Part shown: positions 1 through 7,873 of the stretch, in pieces | Layout: each line of letters begins with the position of its first letter | Position numbering within the stretch: the stretch's first letter is position 1 | Origin: an uncultured Eubacteriales bacterium | GTDB taxonomy: Bacteria; Bacillota; Clostridia; Oscillospirales; Acutalibacteraceae | NCBI GenBank assembly: GCA_934486455.1 | Contig: CAKSPR010000004.1 | Coordinates: forward strand, 1 to 64,000 | Direction of reading: 5' to 3' | Length of the DNA: 64,000 bases | Program-made: the position numbers and the translations under genes | Notes under the pieces: generated by a model | What the model was told of the DNA's origin: nothing | Database searches by the model: none | Seen by the model: only the letters and a program-made list of their open reading frames with translations

Positions 1-2
1 CG

Positions 3-1982
3 GTCGTTCCCGTAAAAGCCGACCTGCGGCATGAAAATATCATTGAAGAGGATGACGCGGCCGACAAAAACATCTCCGACAATTCCAACGGCCGAGCCGC
101 CATTCAAAACCAAGCCGGTAATCAACGGCCTGTTCAAGGCAATGTTCAAAATTTATCGGAAGGCGATAATCAAGGCGGCTCTCAATTTGCCGAAGGCACT
201 GTCGACGGCGGCGAGTCCGACAGTCTTACCGCAACCGTGCTTTTGCATGCAGAAAAGCCCGTAACCGCGACCGTCGGCGACACGGTTGAATGTACCGCCA
301 TTCTCAGCATACCGCTGACCGCATCGGACGGACAGCAGTTTTTAATCCCCGTTTGCATGACCGCCGAATGCAGCAGCATCACCGTCACGGGAAAGGGTCC
401 GATAGGTCTGCTCGGCGCGGCGCAAATTTGCAAAAAGGCCATTGTAGACAGCGTGTTTTCGGTCTTTTCCGACGATGTGGCGGGACTTATGACCGGCATT
501 TCATTAAGCTTTACCGATCGTACACCCTATTACATAACCCGCGCTTTAAGAATATGCTCACTCTCCCATCTCACCTCGGTTTCCGGCCTGCATATCACCC
601 TCTTGGCCGGCATAATCACCTCACTTTTTTCAAAGCTCAAAAGGCGAAGACTTTCGGGAATTTTGTCCCTCCTTCTTATATGGGCATTTGTTTTCATCTC
701 GGGATTGCGGCTTCCCGCCATAAGAGCCGCGCTTATGATGACGGTCATAATAATGGGGAGCTTTTTTCTCCGCCGTGCCGATTCGCTGAATTCCCTGGGA
801 CTTTCCTGCCTGCTGATCTGTATGTTCATTCCCTTTTCGGCCGCAGATGCGGGCTTTATCTGCTCGGTGCTTGCCACCCTCGGAATCGTCACTCTGGCAA
901 CACCGCTCGGTAAATTCCTTTCAAGACCGCTTGAAAACAAAAGGGTTTTACGGCGCCTCATTCCCATAACCGACCTTGTTTCCGTAACCCTAAGCTCCAT
1001 GGTATTCAGCCTGCCGATACTTATATATCTCTTTGGAAGCTTTTCCTTTATTTCGGTCGTTTCAAACATCCTCGTGACACCCTTTGCGGTGGTGTGCGTT
1101 GTGGGATGTATCTTCGGCGGGGCGCTTTCGCTCATTCCCGTTATGGGGTTTGTCGGCTACCCGCTGCTGCTTTGCGGCGGAGCGGTAGCAAAATATTTTA
1201 TATGGATAACCGGCCTTCTTTCAAAAATTCCCTTTGCGTCGGTATACACGAGATACGGCGCCCTTTATGTCTTTCTTGTGATATTCTATCTTGCTCTGTT
1301 CTTTGTCTTTATAAAACGCCGTAGGGACAAGACCCTTAAAAAGCACACAATTGCGCTTGTATCGGTCATAACGGCCTGTTCGCTGGCCGTTTGCTGCGTC
1401 ACGGCGGCAACGGTGGACAGCAATACATACACCCTTTACAGCTGCGGAGAAGAGGATCGCACCGCCCTGCTTATAATTCACCGGGGCAAGGCTGTGATCA
1501 TCGGCTGCGATAAAAAGCCGTCGATCAACTATGCCATGCTAAACATTATGCGAAACAGCGGCATAGAAAATCCCGAGCTTTTCATTCCTCTTAAAGATTC
1601 GCCGCCGCTGGGTGCATATTACATAGCAAACAGCTGTTCTCCCAAGGCCGTTGCAGTGGCCGAAGACGAGCAGTATCTGAGTCTCCTTTTAAAGCCTGCC
1701 GAAGTGCCGATTTTGCCGCTGAGCGAGCTTTTGAGAGGCAACTATCGGGGCATCGGCGATTTGGGCAGACTGTCCTTCGTCTTTGATCCTGCCCTTTCGG
1801 GGGTGGTCATAAACATGAACGGACAAAGAATTTTTGCCGGAGATAAAACCGCCGCATCGGGAAATTATGATTACATCATATCCGAAGGGAAATTCATCTT
1901 TTCAAACGGCGGCGAATACAGCGCCGCGAACGCGGAAATTAAAACCGTCTTTTCAAGAACCACTGTCAGGAGATTTAATTAA
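3..1982 (+). CDS. comEC: ComEC/Rec2-family DNA uptake channel, 5' end outside window
   Basis: ComEC forms the inner-membrane channel for single-stranded DNA uptake in competent bacteria. The frame is open from base 3, so the true start lies upstream; the ATG at 237 is internal. The visible part has an N-terminal soluble stretch, then a run of hydrophobic segments from about base 540 to 1350 with the Competence-domain feel (SHLTSVSGLHITLLAG, SGLRLPAIRAALMM). After the last membrane segment (about base 1410) comes a soluble domain where most ComEC proteins carry a metallo-beta-lactamase fold. Here it is short and I see no HxHxDH motif, so it looks degenerate. The stop overlaps the holA start by one base (TAATG). 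The comEC-holA order is common in Firmicutes. Confidence 0.88.
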   Translation, partial: VVPVKADLRHENIIEEDDAADKNISDNSNGRAAIQNQAGNQRPVQGNVQNLSEGDNQGGSQFAEGTVDGGESDSLTATVLLHAEKPVTATVGDTVECTAILSIPLTASDGQQFLIPVCMTAECSSITVTGKGPIGLLGAAQICKKAIVDSVFSVFSDDVAGLMTGISLSFTDRTPYYITRALRICSLSHLTSVSGLHITLLAGIITSLFSKLKRRRLSGILSLLLIWAFVFISGLRLPAIRAALMMTVIIMGSFFLRRADSLNSLGLSCLLICMFIPFSAADAGFICSVLATLGIVTLATPLGKFLSRPLENKRVLRRLIPITDLVSVTLSSMVFSLPILIYLFGSFSFISVVSNILVTPFAVVCVVGCIFGGALSLIPVMGFVGYPLLLCGGAVAKYFIWITGLLSKIPFASVYTRYGALYVFLVIFYLALFFVFIKRRRDKTLKKHTIALVSVITACSLAVCCVTAATVDSNTYTLYSCGEEDRTALLIIHRGKAVIIGCDKKPSINYAMLNIMRNSGIENPELFIPLKDSPPLGAYYIANSCSPKAVAVAEDEQYLSLLLKPAEVPILPLSELLRGNYRGIGDLGRLSFVFDPALSGVVINMNGQRIFAGDKTAASGNYDYIISEGKFIFSNGGEYSAANAEIKTVFSRTTVRRFN

Positions 1983-3034
1983 TGGCTAAAATAACCGAAG
2001 CGACATTGAAAAATCAGCTTAAATCGGGAGAGCTGTCCCCTTTTTATCTTCTTTACGGGGACGAGGACTATCTTATCAGCCTTTACGCCGACCGCATAAT
2101 CTCGGTGGCAGACGGCCCTTTTGCCGATTTTAACATTTCAAAATTCCCCGAGGCAACCGACCTGACCGAAGCGGTCAACGCCCTTTGCCAGATGCCTGCC
2201 ATGGGAGAAAAGCGGGTAGCTGCCGTTTACAATCCCGATACGGCAAAGCTTTCGCAGAAAAGCCTTGACCTTTTGGAAAAATATCTTGCCGACCCCTCCC
2301 CCACAAGCGTTTTGGTCATCTATTTTATCGGAAAAGGGATCGGAAATACCTCGGCCTCGAAAAAGCTCATGTCTCTTGCCGAAAAACGCGGAAGTCTCTT
2401 AAAGCTCGGACGCCTTTCCCGAAGCGATCTGATAAAGCTTTTGTGCAAGGGCGCGGCAAATCGCGGTTGCTCCATGTCGACGGGAGCGGCATCGCTGCTT
2501 ATAGACTATTGCGGAGACGATTTGAACGCCTTAAACCGCGAGCTTGAAAAGCTTTGCGCCTACGCCGGCAACCGACAGATAGCCGACGGTGACATAAAAC
2601 TGCTCTGCCCGAAAAGCATAACCGAAGACGCCTTTGATATGATAAGGGCCATAAATTCCGGCAATATAAGCGGTGCTTTGACGGTGCTCGGATGCCTTTT
2701 CACTGCACGGGAAGAGCCTCAGGCCATTTTCGGTGCACTGGTTTATTCCTATATCAATCTTTTCAGGGTTGTATCGGCGAAAAAGAGCCGCATAAGCCTT
2801 GATGAGGCGGCAAAAAGGTTTAACATGAAAAGCGCCTATCCCCTTATAAAATCGAAAAGAGAGGCTGAAAGCCTCGGCACAGACAAGATAAAGCAGTGTC
2901 TGCTCACCCTCGATCTTTGCGACAAAAGTCTCAAATCCGCCGCCGACAGCCGCCTGCTTCTTGAAGAGACCCTTGTAAAGCTTTACCGCATTTCCACGGG
3001 AAAGGACAGCGAAAAAAGCGGTGGAGCGGTATGA
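1982..3034 (+). CDS. holA: DNA polymerase III subunit delta
   Basis: HolA is the clamp-loader subunit that opens the beta sliding clamp at the replication fork. The 350-residue length is normal. The N-terminal signature FYLLYGDEDYLI (about residues 22-33) is typical, followed by the AAA-like region and the helical C-terminal collar domain (LVYSYINLFRV, TLDLCDKSLKS). Like other delta subunits it lacks an obvious P-loop. The start codon shares one base with the comEC stop, and a ribosome binding site (AGGAG) lies about ten bases upstream. The stop overlaps the next gene by four bases (ATGA), so the three genes are probably translationally coupled. Confidence 0.93.
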   Translation: MAKITEATLKNQLKSGELSPFYLLYGDEDYLISLYADRIISVADGPFADFNISKFPEATDLTEAVNALCQMPAMGEKRVAAVYNPDTAKLSQKSLDLLEKYLADPSPTSVLVIYFIGKGIGNTSASKKLMSLAEKRGSLLKLGRLSRSDLIKLLCKGAANRGCSMSTGAASLLIDYCGDDLNALNRELEKLCAYAGNRQIADGDIKLLCPKSITEDAFDMIRAINSGNISGALTVLGCLFTAREEPQAIFGALVYSYINLFRVVSAKKSRISLDEAAKRFNMKSAYPLIKSKREAESLGTDKIKQCLLTLDLCDKSLKSAADSRLLLEETLVKLYRISTGKDSEKSGGAV

Positions 3035-3633
3035 TAAAGCTTAAAGAGGCAATAATTGTCGAGGGGAAATACGATAAAATAAAACTGTCGTCCATTGTCG
3101 ACGGACTGATAATCACCACCGACGGCTTCGGCATTTTTAAAGACAGGGAAAAGCGGGAGCTTATAAGGCTTTTGGCAAAAAAGCGGGGTATAATAATTCT
3201 CACAGACAGCGACAGCGCGGGATTTCTCATTCGTTCCCATATCAAGGGCTTTGTAACCGAGGGAGAAATAAAAAATGTCTTTGTCCCCGATATTTTCGGA
3301 AAGGAAAAGCGCAAAACCGCTCCCTCAAAGGAAGGGAAGCTGGGAGTTGAGGGCATAAGCCGAGAAATCCTTGAAAGCGCCCTTGAAAAAGCGGGCGTCA
3401 TAAATCGGCAGGAGCAAAACAAAGGGCTAAGCGATCAACCGAAACAACGGCAGGTCACAAAAACCGACCTTTTTGAGGACGGACTTTCGGGAAAAGCCGA
3501 CAGTAAGGCAAAACGCGCCCTGCTTTTATCGCAGCTGGATCTTCCCGAGCACATGAGCACAAACACCCTTCTCGAAGCAATAAACGCCCTTTATTCTTAT
3601 GAGGAATATAAGCAGGCTCTTTCCCGCATATAA
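3031..3633 (+). CDS. Toprim-domain protein, ribonuclease M5-like (DUF4093)
   Basis: The first 90 residues form a Toprim domain: the acidic EAIIVEGKYD motif at residues 6-15 and the metal-binding TDSDSAG motif near residue 57. This is the arrangement of ribonuclease M5 (RnmV), which matures 5S rRNA, and the length of 200 residues fits. The C-terminal half matches the DUF4093-type tail (EHMSTNTLLEAINALYSYEEY) found in clostridial relatives. RNase M5 is the most likely role, but these clostridial proteins diverge from the Bacillus enzyme and the activity is inferred. It overlaps holA by four bases and ends the operon. Confidence 0.75.
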   Translation: MIKLKEAIIVEGKYDKIKLSSIVDGLIITTDGFGIFKDREKRELIRLLAKKRGIIILTDSDSAGFLIRSHIKGFVTEGEIKNVFVPDIFGKEKRKTAPSKEGKLGVEGISREILESALEKAGVINRQEQNKGLSDQPKQRQVTKTDLFEDGLSGKADSKAKRALLLSQLDLPEHMSTNTLLEAINALYSYEEYKQALSRI

Positions 3634-3667
3634 CAGACAACCGATTACCCTCCCCCTTAAACCATCT

Positions 3668-3697
3668 CCCGCCGTTCGATCTTCGGCGGGTTTTAAT
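3668..3697 (+). terminator. Rho-independent terminator after the comEC-holA operon
   Basis: A 7-bp stem CCCGCCG/CGGCGGG (3668-3674 with 3684-3690) is followed by TTTTAATTT, 35 bases after the Toprim gene stop. Confidence 0.75.
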
Positions 3698-3711
3698 TTA
3701 ATACTGTTATT

Positions 3712-3750
3712 AAAAAAACCGGCGTTTCGTCAAAAGCGAAACGCCGGTTT
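3712..3750 (-). terminator. Terminator of nifJ
   Basis: A perfect 14-bp stem (3716-3729 with 3737-3750, arms AAACCGGCGTTTCG) lies just past the nifJ stop. Read on the minus strand it is followed by a run of T, as expected for a strong intrinsic terminator. Confidence 0.85.
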
Positions 3751-3778
3751 AATATTATGAGAAAGCCTTTACGGGAAA

Positions 3779-6700
3779 TTATTTGCCCTCGCTGAGCTTA
3801 ACGAGATGCTCGTATTTCTCCTTGGCGGTTGCCTCTGCCTCGGCAAACAGCTCCTTGGCGCGCTCGGGGAAGGCTCTTTCAAGGGAGGTGTAACGAACCT
3901 CGCCGTGAATAAAGTCGTCGTAGGAAGCGGAGGGAGCCTTGGAATCGAGGTGGAAGGGATTTTCGCCCTTTTCGGCCTTGCGGGGATCATAGCGGAAGTT
4001 AAACCAGTATCCTGCCTGAACAGCAGCCTTTTCCTCGGCCTGACTTGCGCCCATGCCCTTGCGGATACCGTGGTTGATGCAGGGAGCGTAAGCAATGATA
4101 ATGGAGGGGCCGTGATAGCTCTCGGCCTCGTGGAAGGCCTTGAGGCACTGGTTGTAATCGGCGCCCATTGCAACCTGAGCAACATAAACATATCCGTAGC
4201 TCATTGCGATTGCGGCAAGATCCTTCTTCTTGACCTGCTTACCTGCGGCGGCAAACTGTGCCACTGCGCCGGTAGGAGTAGACTTGGAGGCCTGTCCGCC
4301 GGTGTTGGAATAAACCTCGGTATCGAATACGAGAATGTTAACATCCTCGTTCTGAGCGATAACATGGTCGAGTCCGCCGAAGCCGATGTCGTAAGCCCAG
4401 CCGTCGCCGCCCAAAATCCACATGGATTTCTTGGCGAGATAGTCGGAATTTTCTTTAAGCTCCTTAACGGCTTCACACTTGCATTTGCTCTTTGCAAGCT
4501 CGGCCTTGAAGGCCTCTGCGGCGGGTGCGTTCTTAACGCCGTCGTCCATTGTATCAAGCCATTCCTTTGCGGCGGTTTTAAGACCGTCGTTGTCGGAGTT
4601 TTCAATGACATACTGAGCATGGCGTGCAAGACGCTCGCGGAGGGTCTTGTTGGCAAGCATCATGCCGAAGCCATACTCGGCGTTATCCTCAAAGAGGGAG
4701 TTTGCCCATGCGGGACCGTGGCCCTTTTCGTTTACGGTGTAGGGGGTAGAGGGAGCAGAACCGCCCCAAATGGAAGAGCAGCCGGTGGCGTTGGCAATAT
4801 ACATTCTGTCACCGAAAAGCTGGGTCGCAAGCTTGGCATAGGGAGTTTCTCCGCATCCCGCACAAGCACCCGAGAACTCGAGAAGGGGCTGTTTGAACTG
4901 GCTGCCCTTAACAGTAGTGTCGGCAAATTTTGCGGCGACCTCTGCCTTTTTGGGCAGCTTCTGACCGTAATAGAAGTTTTCCTGTTCCGAAAGCTGGGTG
5001 TCCAGCGGCTCCATTTCAAGAGCCTTGTTGCCCTTCATGCTGGGGCAAACCTGGGCGCAAACACCGCAGCCGGTGCAGTCGAGAGCAGAAACAGTCATTG
5101 CGAATTTCATGCCGGCAAGACCGGTCATGTCCTTTGTCTTCATGCCTGCGGGAGCCTTTTTGGCCTCCTCCTCGGTCATGGCAACCGGACGGATTACGGC
5201 ATGGGGGCATACATAGGAGCAGAAGTTACACTGGATGCAGTTTTCGGGAATCCACTTGGGAACATTAACGGCGATTCCGCGTTTTTCAAGAGCGGCGCTG
5301 CCCAGGGGGAATGTACCGTCGGCCGACTCCACAAAGGTGGAAACGGGAAGCTTGTCTCCGCGCTGTGCATTAACGGGGGTAAGAATTTTTTCCTCGTATT
5401 CTTTAAGAACGGGAGTCTCGGCAAGCACTGTCTTTTCAACAGCCTCGTCGACAGCGGTCTTCCAGGCGGCGGGAACAGTAACCTTGGAGAAGCCGTTGAT
5501 TCCGCGGTCGATGGCGGCATGGTTCATGGCAACGACCTTTTCACCCTTCTTGCCGTAGGACTTGGTTGCAGCCTCCTTCATAAGGGTAACTGCCTTGTCG
5601 GCGGGGATGATTTTGGAAAGGGCAAAGAATGCGGCCTGGAGAATGGTGTTGGTGCGGTTTCCGAGACCCAGCTCCATTGCAATGTGGGTAGCGTCGATGG
5701 TGTAGAATTTAATGTTGTTCTTGGCAATGTACTGCTTCATCTTGGCAGGGAGATGCTTGTCAAGCTCTTCGCCGGTCCATGAGCAGTTGAGCAGGAAGGT
5801 GCCGCCCTTTTTGATGTCCTCAACAATGTCGTATTTGTCGACATAGGAGGGGTTGTGACAGGCGACAAAATCGGCCTGGTTGATGTAATAGGTGGAGGTT
5901 ATGGGCTTTTTACCGAATCTTAAATGGGAGATGGTAACGCCGCCCGACTTTTTGGAGTCGTAGGCAAAATAGCCCTGAGCATAAAGGTCGGTGTTGTCGC
6001 CGATAATTTTGATGGAGTTCTTGTTTGCGCCGACGGTGCCGTCCGAGCCGAGTCCCCAGAATTTGCAGGATGTCGTTCCCTTGGGGGTGGTGTCGGGACG
6101 CTCTTTTTCTTTAAGAGAGAGCTTGGTAACATCGTCCTCAATGCCGATTGTGAAGCGCTTTTTGGGGGACTTTGCGTCCATGTTGCGGTAAACAGCGATA
6201 ATCTGGGAAGGAGTGGTGTCCTTGGAGCCGAGACCGTAACGGCCGGTGTATACCGGAACATCGGCAAACTTGGTGTCCTTAAGAGCGGCAACAATATCAA
6301 GATAAAGGGGCTCGCCGATGGAGCCGGGCTCCTTGGTGCGGTCGAGAACGCTTATCTTCTTGACGGTCTTGGGCATAGCGGCAAGCAGATGCTTAACCGA
6401 GAAGGGACGGTAAAGATGAACCTTGATAAGTCCGACCTTTTCGCCGTTTTTATTGAGATAGTCAATGGTCTCCTCAATGGTATTACATACCGAGCCCATG
6501 GCGACAATAACCTTTTCGGCATCTCTTGCGCCGTAGTAGTTAAAGAGCTTATATTTTGTGCCGAGCTTTTCGTTAACGGCCTTCATATAATCCTCAACAA
6601 CACCCACAGCTTTGTCATAGTAGACATTGGAGGCTTCTCTTGCCTGGAAGAAAATATCGGGGTTCTGAGCGGTTCCGCGCTGTACGGGATGCTCGGGGTT

Positions 6701-7324
6701 AAGGGCGCGACGGCGGAAGGCATTTACGGCATCGTGGTCGAGCAGCTCATCGAGATCCTTATAATCCCAAACGGAAATTTTCTGAATTTCGTGGGAGGTA
6801 CGGAAACCGTCGAAGAAATGGAGGAAGGGCACTCTGCCTTTAATGGCCGCAAGATGAGCCACGGCGCCGAGATCCATAACCTCCTGGGGGTTATTGGAAC
6901 ATAGCATTGCATAACCGGTCTGACGGCAGGCATAAATATCCGAATGATCGCCGAAAATCGAAAGTGCATGACTTGCGAGGGCACGCGCCGAAACATGAAT
7001 TACGCCGGGAAGCAGCTCGCCCGCCATTTTGTACATGTTGGGGATCATCAAAAGAAGTCCCTGAGACGCAGTGTAGGTGGTGGTCAGAGCGCCTGCCGCA
7101 AGAGAGCCGTGTACGGCGCCGGAAGCACCGGCCTCGGACTGCATTTCCGAAACCTTAACCTCTTGACCGAAAAGGTTTTTCTGACCGGCCGCCGACATTT
7201 TATCGGTTTCCTCAGCCATATTGGACGAGGGGGTTATGGGGTAAATAGCAGCGACATCGGTAAAAGCGTATGATACATACGCGGCAGCGCTGTTACCGTC
7301 CATAGTTTTTGTTTTTCTGGACAT
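3779..7324 (-). CDS. nifJ: Pyruvate:ferredoxin (flavodoxin) oxidoreductase
   Basis: This one-chain PFOR oxidises pyruvate and CoA to acetyl-CoA and CO2 and passes electrons to ferredoxin; it is a central enzyme of anaerobic fermentation. The 1181 residues carry the full domain set: N-terminal TPP domain (AAYVSYAFTDVAAIYPITPS), CoA-binding and gamma domains, two 4Fe-4S motifs (CIQCNFCSYVCP near residue 696, CTGCGVCAQVCP near 747), the CAGCGETPYAK cluster motif near 819 and the C-terminal TPP motif GDGWAYDIGFGGLDH near 975. I chose the ATG at 7324 because AGAGGAAG sits ahead of it; an in-frame start 12 codons upstream lacks such a site. The gene is single, with its own promoter and terminator. 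Confidence 0.97.
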   Translation of the reverse strand: MSRKTKTMDGNSAAAYVSYAFTDVAAIYPITPSSNMAEETDKMSAAGQKNLFGQEVKVSEMQSEAGASGAVHGSLAAGALTTTYTASQGLLLMIPNMYKMAGELLPGVIHVSARALASHALSIFGDHSDIYACRQTGYAMLCSNNPQEVMDLGAVAHLAAIKGRVPFLHFFDGFRTSHEIQKISVWDYKDLDELLDHDAVNAFRRRALNPEHPVQRGTAQNPDIFFQAREASNVYYDKAVGVVEDYMKAVNEKLGTKYKLFNYYGARDAEKVIVAMGSVCNTIEETIDYLNKNGEKVGLIKVHLYRPFSVKHLLAAMPKTVKKISVLDRTKEPGSIGEPLYLDIVAALKDTKFADVPVYTGRYGLGSKDTTPSQIIAVYRNMDAKSPKKRFTIGIEDDVTKLSLKEKERPDTTPKGTTSCKFWGLGSDGTVGANKNSIKIIGDNTDLYAQGYFAYDSKKSGGVTISHLRFGKKPITSTYYINQADFVACHNPSYVDKYDIVEDIKKGGTFLLNCSWTGEELDKHLPAKMKQYIAKNNIKFYTIDATHIAMELGLGNRTNTILQAAFFALSKIIPADKAVTLMKEAATKSYGKKGEKVVAMNHAAIDRGINGFSKVTVPAAWKTAVDEAVEKTVLAETPVLKEYEEKILTPVNAQRGDKLPVSTFVESADGTFPLGSAALEKRGIAVNVPKWIPENCIQCNFCSYVCPHAVIRPVAMTEEEAKKAPAGMKTKDMTGLAGMKFAMTVSALDCTGCGVCAQVCPSMKGNKALEMEPLDTQLSEQENFYYGQKLPKKAEVAAKFADTTVKGSQFKQPLLEFSGACAGCGETPYAKLATQLFGDRMYIANATGCSSIWGGSAPSTPYTVNEKGHGPAWANSLFEDNAEYGFGMMLANKTLRERLARHAQYVIENSDNDGLKTAAKEWLDTMDDGVKNAPAAEAFKAELAKSKCKCEAVKELKENSDYLAKKSMWILGGDGWAYDIGFGGLDHVIAQNEDVNILVFDTEVYSNTGGQASKSTPTGAVAQFAAAGKQVKKKDLAAIAMSYGYVYVAQVAMGADYNQCLKAFHEAESYHGPSIIIAYAPCINHGIRKGMGASQAEEKAAVQAGYWFNFRYDPRKAEKGENPFHLDSKAPSASYDDFIHGEVRYTSLERAFPERAKELFAEAEATAKEKYEHLVKLSEGK

Positions 7325-7378
7325 ATTTATCTTCCTCTCTATAATAATAAGTTGTAACATAGAATAAGACCAAATGAT

Positions 7379-7407
7379 ATAATACCATTTTTCTGCTCGG
7401 TTGTAAA
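7379..7407 (-). promoter_or_regulatory. Sigma-A promoter of nifJ
   Basis: On the minus strand, TTTACA (7402-7407), a 17-bp spacer and TATTAT (7379-7384), with a TG one base ahead of the -10 box. It lies 55 bases upstream of the nifJ start. Confidence 0.7.
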
Positions 7408-7757
7408 TAGTTTTGGGCGATTTTTTTGCAATAAGGTGCAGAAAAAAGTCGGCTCAAAACCCTCAACCGACAAGGGTCGAATTCCCCACGCCTTTTTCTC
7501 CCCTTCGGTTTATTGCCGCAGTCTTAAATGCTTTCTCCCCACCTCCGCAGCCCGTTCGCTTTTTCGCTTTTCTTTTTTCGAATTTTTCGCCTTTCCCGCT
7601 TTTTCGGCTTTTGATTTTTCGGATTTTTTGCCTTCCCCGTTTTTTCGGTTTTTGATTTTTCGCTTTTCCCGTTCACAAAAAAACGGAACAAACCCGAAAA
7701 GCTCGAATTTGTCCCGTTTTTGGCTGCGAGCAGCTTTACAAAGGCTCTTTAAAATAA
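7408..7757. other. Gene-free stretch with pyrimidine-rich low-complexity DNA
   Basis: I see no credible gene here. From about 7550 to 7670 the plus strand is a run of TTTTTCG, TTTTCGC and TTTTCGG units. This creates open frames rich in Phe, Ser and Pro that have no ribosome binding site and no recognisable motif. A near-perfect 14-bp hairpin at 7679-7721 (arms AAAAACGG.ACAAA) ends the low-complexity block and could act as a terminator in either direction. Confidence 0.5.
7679..7721. terminator. Hairpin with T/A flanks, possible bidirectional terminator
   Basis: Arms 7679-7692 and 7708-7721 pair with a single mismatch and are flanked by A and T runs. No gene ends directly at it, so its role is uncertain. 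Confidence 0.45.
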
Positions 7758-7792
7758 CAAAAAAACTCCCGCGAAAGTTATTTTCGCGGGAG
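7758..7792 (-). terminator. Terminator of the secreted dockerin protein gene
   Basis: An 11-bp perfect stem (7766-7776 with 7782-7792, arms CTCCCGCGAAA) is followed on the minus strand by a T run. It sits about 80 bases past the stop of the gene at 7874. Confidence 0.82.
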
Positions 7793-7873
7793 GCTTAAAG
7801 CTTTAACCTTTTCAATTTTTACAACTCAGAAGCAAACCTCTTTTGCAGCGTCTTAAAGCAAACTTAATCCGGC

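Noticed and set aside
3806..6904. Very long open frames on the plus strand opposite nifJ (up to 658 codons)
   Set aside because: They mirror the codon pattern of nifJ on the opposite strand, have no ribosome binding sites and give Gly/Val/Leu-rich translations without family motifs.
7465..7490. A tRNA T-arm-like string (GGTCGAATTCCCC) downstream of the nifJ promoter
   Set aside because: No acceptor, D- or anticodon arm could be formed around it, so it is not a tRNA or a clear remnant.
7413..7798. Two Phe/Ser-rich open frames in the T-rich block
   Set aside because: They come from low-complexity DNA, lack ribosome binding sites and run into a terminator hairpin.
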